This document shows, piece by piece, positions 58,801 to 64,000 of a stretch of DNA of 64,000 nucleotides. The position numbers were made by a program, and so were the translations under genes. A model generated the notes under the pieces. The model was not told the origin of the DNA and did no database searches. It worked only from the letters and a program-made list of their open reading frames with translations. This DNA comes from Pelodera strongyloides (lineage: Eukaryota > Nematoda > Chromadorea > Rhabditida > Rhabditidae): assembly GCA_036852015.1 (NCBI GenBank), contig JAANDG010000008.1:310001-374000 (forward strand), in the 5' to 3' direction. The stretch's first letter is position 1. Every line of letters starts with the position of its first letter.

Positions 58801-59532
58801 GTTTTCCTTAACTGTATTAAACTAAAGAATGTCGTAGAACGTTACAGGTGATACCGTGTATTATCCATAATATAGCAAAGACTACGCGAAATTAAGAAAT
58901 TCTGTTGAATGTTCTTTCGTTCGACCGAAACATCGCTCATGATTGGACGCTCGTTTCATGGGAAATAAGGGAAATGTGCAGAGAATTACTCAATGCTTTG
59001 TTGCAAAATATGTCGACTAAATCTTTTGTAAAATGAGTACATGAAAAATTAGACTACGAAGTGATTACAAAAAAGTATTTCATAAAAAGTTGTCAAGGAT
59101 TGTGATTTGGTAGTTCTTTGAGTTGTGAGTGTTCGTTGTTTCTAAAATGAGCTGCGCGCCACCGCGCCCGACGATACACCACACACATTCCGTATATGCA
59201 ACCTTTTTTGGACTATTGTGAGGGGGGCGCTCGGGATGTGAGATGGCTCAGTGCATGGGAACATGAACTACTGAACCAATCCTACTTCCTGAGCGTAACG
59301 CACATCATCCAACATACATCAAAAACACAACAAACAAACAAAGCTCCCAATTTATATAATAAGATATTATTATGTTTTCAGTTGCTATCAATCGCCTTCT
59401 CACTACAGCCACGAACCGGGGGTGGAATACGTGACCGAGTGTTTTTGTCACGGTTTCATGTGCAATTCTTCAACATCGAAGAAGATTTTAAGCGCAATTA
59501 CATTACTAATTACAATCTACCTCATTAAATAA
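55899..59532 (+). CDS. Ly6/uPAR-type GPI-anchored surface protein
   Basis: Five exons (55899-55962, 56228-56338, 56727-56792, 56937-57018 and 59382-59532) join in phase to 157 residues. Residues 1-21 form a signal peptide (SIVLLWFVSLYFSPVNS). The mature part begins YECFTCVSA and continues SISQCAGKCYKW, VLRGCFDKL and RCYQSP. It closes with ECFCHGFMCNSS, the C-x-C...CN signature that ends Ly6 folds. A hydrophobic tail (KKILSAITLLITIYLIK) with no cytosolic extension is a typical GPI-attachment signal. Sequons are N97-A-T and N136-S-S. The protein should sit on the outer cell surface. Nine cysteines are seen where an even number is usual. The exon 2 donor lies in a MITE end, so a cysteine or a different exon end may have been lost there. 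The last intron (2.36 kb) carries a tandem array. No symbol can be assigned. Confidence 0.87.
56099..56215. mobile_element. Short family A MITE in Ly6 intron 1
   Basis: Begins TTAAAGCGAAATACCGGCCG and ends CCGGCTGCTAGTTCGCTTTAA; much of the interior is deleted. It ends just upstream of exon 2. Confidence 0.88.
56329..56537. mobile_element. Diverged family B/A MITE overlapping the Ly6 exon 2 donor
   Basis: TTTAAGCAGCG at the left matches the family start TTTAAAGCG. ACTTTGGGAAATTTGC corresponds to CCTTTGGAAAATTTGC, and the right end is ACCGGTATTTCGCTTTAA. The inferred splice donor C|GTTGTA at 56338/56339 falls about 10 bases inside its left end. Confidence 0.7.
57541..57668 (+). repeat. Direct repeat flanking the tandem array, left copy
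   Basis: GTGAGATGGCTCAGTGCA, ACCAATC...TACTTCCTGAGCGTAACG and AAACAAACAAAGCTCCCAA recur at 59227-59366. The pair brackets the array in the last Ly6 intron. Confidence 0.9.
57690..58790 (+). repeat. Two-type tandem array, about 220-base monomers
   Basis: The marker GTTGACTATATTCCTCCTAA or a variant recurs at about 57821, 58047, 58261, 58492 and 58711. Monomers 1, 3 and 5 read TTGCTGGACTCT (type a), and 2 and 4 read TTGCTCTACTCTAGGA (type b). The array is therefore a dimeric higher-order repeat of about 440 bases. Each monomer also has a GCTGATACG and CTATATAAGTTAG block. Confidence 0.92.
59227..59366 (+). repeat. Direct repeat flanking the tandem array, right copy
   Basis: Right partner of 57541-57668. 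It ends 15 bases before the last Ly6 exon acceptor. Confidence 0.9.
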
Positions 59533-59998
59533 AGATTTATAATTATCGATAAAAATTGATATAGAAATTTAATTAAAGGCACAATGACACACAATAGCAA
59601 GCACATTAGAAAAATGCCCGAAATAATTATTATTCCAATAATTTGTAATTACGAAAAAAGTGAATTGAAAAAAGAAATAACTGTCTAGCCTGTGAGTGTT
59701 TATCTCTCTCTTTTTTTGAAATGATTTTGTTACTTCATGGAAGAAAATAAAGTTAATATGTATTCACAAGAAAAAGAGAACATAGAAAGAAAATAGCATT
59801 TTAAATTTTGATTCAAATAATATTTTTCGTGATTTACAAGTAAATGTCTTCATTGTCTCAAAGAAAACGTTCACTTTCTTGGATTTCCCTTTTCCCTGGT
59901 TCTAATAAAAACCTGATTGCAATGGGATCGGCTTTCAGCCCTTTTATACATACATACTGCGACTTCAAATCCAAATTTTCCGCCTTAGTTTGAAAATT

Positions 59999-60178
59999 TT
60001 AAAACGAAATACCGGCCGGTTTCTGAAACGCATCGTGGACAACTCAATTCTTACGTATTTATGTTAATTTGCTCGATTCCACTAGATTTTTTATTCTAAT
60101 TTATGTTCATTTGCATAGCTGCATAAGAATGCTGGTGTACTCGATGTGTTTCAAAAACCGACCGGTATTTCGCTTTAA
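59999..60178. mobile_element. Palindromic MITE, family A copy
   Basis: Begins TTAAAACGAAATACCGGCCG and ends CGACCGGTATTTCGCTTTAA. Confidence 0.93.
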
Positions 60179-60346
60179 TTAATATTTGGCCTTGCTATGC
60201 AAATAGTACTATCAACGGTGAATGGACTCAACCCTCTGAAACTGGCGCCTTATTTAGGAAGTGCAAATAAATAAGTTGTTTTGGAATTATGTGTGTCATC
60301 GGAATCAAAAATCGTTTTTCTGTTTAATTCATTAGATGCACCTTTT

Positions 60347-60529
60347 TTAAAGCGAAATACCGACCGGTTTTTGAAACACATCGTGGTCAGCTGAATTCTT
60401 ACATATTTATGCTAATTTGCTCGAGTTTAGCTCGATTTGTATTGTAATTTATGCGCATTTGCATAAGCTGCATGAGAGCGCTGGTGCACTCGATGTGTTT
60501 TTTTTAAACGGGCCGGTTTTTCGCTTTAA
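60347..60529. mobile_element. Palindromic MITE, family A copy
   Basis: Begins TTAAAGCGAAATACCGACCG and ends CGGGCCGGTTTTTCGCTTTAA (last bases trimmed). A short T-run replaces part of the TGTTTCAAAAA motif, as in the poly(T) copy at 53.5 kb but much shorter. Confidence 0.92.
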
Positions 60530-60731
60530 AGAAATAAACCTTTAAATATAAATTCACCATCCTAACGTTATCATAAGAGCATAACATAATATTACATTTA
60601 CATTTACTTTTTCAAACATATTTCTATAACCTATCCGTATAATTCTTGTCTTGACACTTTCATATCTTTATGTTGTATTAAGTATTAGTTTTATTTTTAT
60701 TAACAGCAATACTAATACAAATGACCCTCAT

Positions 60732-60925
60732 AGAGTATTTATGTTAAGTTTTCGCGCACTTTCGCATGCGAAAGTATCATCCATGTTATTGCAGTTTCTA
60801 TAGTGGGAAACTAGTGGAATTTTGCTTTGCATACACCTAATGTAAAACTGTCCGAAAATGGAAAAGTGAACTTGGATGGTACTTTCGCGGCGAATTCGCG
60901 CGAAAGTGTGACATAAATACTCTAT
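60732..60925. mobile_element. Terminal inverted-repeat element (family I)
   Basis: CATAGAGTATTTATGTTAAG at the left pairs with a right end reading ACATAAATACTCTATC. Inner TTTCGCGC, GCGAAAGTATCATCCA and complementary blocks extend the arms to about 60 bases. Confidence 0.85.
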
Positions 60926-61477
60926 CAAGTATTATTCACCATTGTAAAGACAAGATCATGTAAAATTAAGACGACTTCCTTGATTTTTTTAATTTGTCTC
61001 TGCTTATTTTGAGCATACAAAATACACTGGTTACAGTATATTGCATACAAATTTCGAGTTATCACTAATTTTGAAAAGACATGTATCACTAGCAAAAGAT
61101 AGGGGTGTGTTAACTAACCTAGCATAGTGCCTACAAGGCATAATAGCACTTTTATGAAAACTTGCCTCTGGGTAAACTCTCTCGCTCCCCAGTAATCCGT
61201 CTCCCCGTAAGTGAAAAGAGCACCTCGGGGAAGAATCGTGACCCAACCGAGAAATGGTCCAGTAAGCTCGGTGAGTTATCTCCCAACCCGCACTAAAGGG
61301 AGATTATACCCGGGACTCTGCTGAGAAACTTGGTATTTTGATGTTGCGAATTTTTGGGTTCCTTTAGATATTGTACTCCTATTCCTATATCACATCCTTG
61401 AGTTTCTATTATTTTCTGTATGTTTCGTATGATATTTCTATATTTGGTCAGCAAAATATGGAACGGGTCACCATTAA

Positions 61478-61643
61478 TTAAAGCGGTTAGCCGCTTTTTG
61501 AAACGCATGTTATACGCTTTATTCCCATGTAGTGTATTCAGCGCAATTTTTTAGCTTATATTTAATTATATTAATTTGAATACAACATATGAGAGTGCAG
61601 GTGTAGAACACACAATTGAAAACCAGCCGTTATATTGCTTTAA
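61478..61643. mobile_element. Diverged family A copy
   Basis: Begins TTAAAGCGGTTAGCCGCTTT and ends AACCAGCCGTTATATTGCTTTAA (last bases trimmed). Confidence 0.8.
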
Positions 61644-61801
61644 TTAATGTATCAACATTTCACTGCCTCCCTCCCCTGAGATGATACTGTAAGAAACGTT
61701 ATCAAGTAACCTCAACTTGATATACTGATATACTGATATAACCCATTTTTTCCTGCGATCTTGTGATGATTTGATAACACTAATATTAACACTACTCTTA
61801 C

Positions 61802-61890
61802 CATATCGTACAACATAGTATCCAAGTTCACGTTCCAACAATAAAAAATGCAATTCAGCTAGAAAGGCCCTTTTTCTTCCTCGAAAGTAG
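61802..61890 (-). pseudogene. Exon-like open segment in a duplicated block
   Basis: On the minus strand the segment is bounded by a CTTCAG acceptor and a GTAAGA donor. It is open for 29 codons (YFRGRKRAFLAELHFLLLER, then a segment ending YYVVRY). The duplicate at 62502-62611 keeps both splice-like boundaries (GTTTCAG and GTAAGA), but its reading frame stops after FRG. No further exons were found. It may be a gene remnant or a repeat with splice-like motifs. Confidence 0.35.
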
Positions 61891-62187
61891 CTGAAGCGAT
61901 TCAACAATTGTAGCCACTTTCTATAGAAAATTTATTTATTTATTTATTAAACCAGTCGTCTCACGCCGCCTGCGGCGACTTACATGGAAACATGATTGGT
62001 TTAGCATGGGCATATTATATAAAAAGTTTCAAACGTATCATAAGTAATTCACACAATAGGAAACAATTGCATATGCATACTTCGATATAGAGCTGCGACA
62101 CTCTTTTTATACCCGAGCACGAAATTTGCATTTCCGTAACGCACATCGGTACGCAAATTAGGCTACAGTTACTCTTTTATATAATAA

Positions 62188-62381
62188 GATAGCACCACAG
62201 GGTGTGCATCACAATGAAATGATGAAGAGAAAGTAGTATATAACTCGTCGTGTTGTCGTTGATTAGCAAACAGGTAATTAGATAATAAAACAATGGAAAT
62301 CAAACGTAATGTATACGTTCTGGCGTCAGGCGTTTCAAGTTTTGAAAATATTTGCCGCGATCGCATGATATGTGGGCGATA
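62188..62381 (+). repeat. Dispersed repeat (family J), copy 2
   Basis: Matches 31917-32110 over about 190 bases, including CACCACAGGGTGTGCATCAC and CATGATATGTGGGCGATATT. Confidence 0.9.
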
Positions 62382-63854
62382 TTATATTGATACCTCAAAA
62401 AATGGGCCACGAGATAAGAAATGAATTGATATTCTGATCTAACCCAGTTTTCCTATGATCTTGTGATGATTAATAACACTAATACTAACACTAGTCTTAC
62501 CAAATTGTACAGCGTTATATCGGTTCATGTTCCAACAAAATTCAACAAAAATGCATATAAACATATCAATTCAGCTATAAATGCACTTTTTCATCCTCGA
62601 AAGTAGCTGAAACGATCCAAAAATTGTAGCCACTTTACATAGAAAATGTTCAAATGGTGTATTTTATGTCCGTCCCGATGTCAATAAAAATTGGTATGAT
62701 CTTTATTTTAAAATTATTTTTGTACTATGCACCCAAGGCAACTCTATTGTGTTCAAATTTTGCGTCAATTTTATTTTATTCGATATTTTCGGCCCACTGT
62801 TGCATACGAACTCTATTGAAAAAGTATCATAATGAACGGTCCGATTGTATTGTTCGGGTGATTTACCCATTTAGCCTATATAGTTGTGGTTGATTGCCAT
62901 AGAAAGAAAATTCAATGAAATACTAAAATGGTCAGAAAGTATATAACAAAGAAGCGATTTTTAGTGAATGTTGTATAGAAAATCATTGCTTTGTTATTCT
63001 TTCTGACCATTATAATAATCTAAAAAAATATGTATTAATTGTCAATCAGGATTTCATTGCTTCAATTAACAAGGAGTTTTCTCAAAAAGAATGTGTATTT
63101 TGTGCTTGGTATGCTTTATGATCAACATCCGTTTAAGAATTTATTTAGCCAACTTTGCAAACTTTATTTATTCTCGTCATCTGTAAATTTGCTACCAAAT
63201 ATCAATTTCAGTAAATCGTGTTACAAAGGAAAAGCATATCATAATCTCGCTTAATGCATCCACATAGTAGGTCATATATATTTGAGAGCATAATGTGTCT
63301 TTTTGTAAAAAAAAAAGAAAAAGAATGCGAAAAAATAACCAGTAAGTAAGCCACTTTAATACGATTATATACATAATAGTATTGTTTTCCCCAAAACACC
63401 TCTAACACTGGCTCCATGTGGTTCAGAAAAAGAAAGCTAAACCTCCATCGCGTGTCTGTTACTAAACAGGTTGTTTACGTTAAACTGCACTAACTAGTGT
63501 TTATCCCATCAAATGGCCCTTTCCATGGTTAAACCATTATTTATTGATAATAAATTATTACCCATCCATGATTATAAATTGTTTATGATAATTCTATTTT
63601 ATTGTACATTCTATTGCAACCCTTTTTGTTTTGCATCATTTACATTGTTCGTTTTGTGTTCGTTCATATTGCACATTCATGCTGGTGAACCAAAACTATG
63701 TTCAGCTTTTGTGATGGCTTGTGATTGATGTTACATTCATTTTCTCAATATGATTTTGAAAAGAAAAAAATTCAATAAAATTTATCAATTTAGTTTACGT
63801 TCTAATGATTTTGTAGTCTATTCATGAGTAGTTTTCCTCTTGTGCAACTTTGGA

Positions 63855-63965
63855 GTGTGTGCGTGTGTGTGTATGTGTGCGTGAGTGGGTGAATGTGTGC
63901 GTGTTTGTGTGTGTGCGTATGTATGTGTGTACATGTTTGCATTGTATAGTATGTACGTGCGTAAG
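63855..63965 (+). repeat. (GT)n-rich low-complexity tract
   Basis: GTGTGTGCGTGTGTGTGTATG and similar words dominate about 110 bases (one base trimmed in wording: the core is GTGTGCGTGTGTGTG). Confidence 0.92.
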
Positions 63966-64000
63966 ATCATCATCATATGTAATCTCTATATCATTCATTA

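Larger units (their letters stand above)
61676..62650. repeat. Duplicated block, copies at about 61676-61930 and 62420-62650
   Basis: Blocks such as CTTGTGATGAT, CTCGAAAGTAGCTGAA and ATTGTAGCCACTTT occur in the same order in both copies. Family J copy 2 and an ACCAGTCGTCTCACGCCGCC segment lie between them. Confidence 0.9.
59533..64000. other. Repeat-rich stretch without a supported gene
   Basis: Holds three family A MITEs, one inverted-repeat element, a tandemly duplicated block with a splice-bounded minus-strand open segment, and family J copy 2. A GC-rich island of unknown nature lies at about 61150-61320, and a (GT)n-rich tract fills 63855-63965. Confidence 0.5.

Noticed and set aside
1..64000. 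CRISPR arrays, operon promoters, riboswitches, prokaryotic elements
   Set aside because: The window is eukaryotic. The tandem repeats seen lack unique spacers of constant length and are satellites or duplicated blocks.

Overview
The window looks like nematode nuclear DNA, most likely a rhabditid (Caenorhabditis-like) worm. The evidence is short exons joined by GT...TTTCAG introns, interstitial runs of the nematode telomere hexamer TTAGGC, dense palindromic MITEs flanked by TTAA/TTTAAA, and a gene set typical of nematodes (ShKT protein, Ly6/GPI protein, divergent G-alpha). No prokaryotic, organellar or intact viral genes are seen. Gene density is low, about nine loci in 64 kb, and introns are inflated by repeats. 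Nearly all exons were found by reading splice sites and phases. Only a few genes have an exon long enough to appear as a sizeable ORF.

Layout. 0.6-1.75 kb: 3' exons of a two-pass membrane protein (+). 7.2-8.5 kb: a three-exon gene for a 72-residue secreted, possibly neuropeptide-like precursor (+). 9.5-13.7 kb: a ten-exon C2H2 zinc-finger gene (+) with an in-frame TAA in exon 5, although all downstream exons keep phase. 14.4-16.1 kb: four tandemly duplicated exons of an unrecognised gene (-). 18.3-21.6 kb: a six-exon secreted protein with two ShKT domains (+). 28.7-38.0 kb: an eleven-exon heterotrimeric G-protein alpha subunit (+), the best-supported gene. 39.4-40.4 kb: a four-exon small secreted protein (-). 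52.6-53.9 kb: a tentative gene (+). 55.9-59.5 kb: a five-exon Ly6/uPAR-type GPI-anchored protein (+); the donor of exon 2 appears to lie inside a MITE end, and its last intron holds a two-type tandem array.

The rest is mostly repeat. There are at least 19 copies of one palindromic family (ends TTAAAGCGAAAT), near-perfect hairpin relatives, other TTTAAA-flanked palindromes, several further inverted-repeat families, minisatellites, homopurine/homopyrimidine tracts and tRNA-derived fragments. One fragment is a tRNA-Gly lacking its 5' end but carrying a genomic CCA. The genes do not form an operon or a shared pathway. Several encode secreted or membrane signalling-type products, but nothing in the sequence links them functionally.
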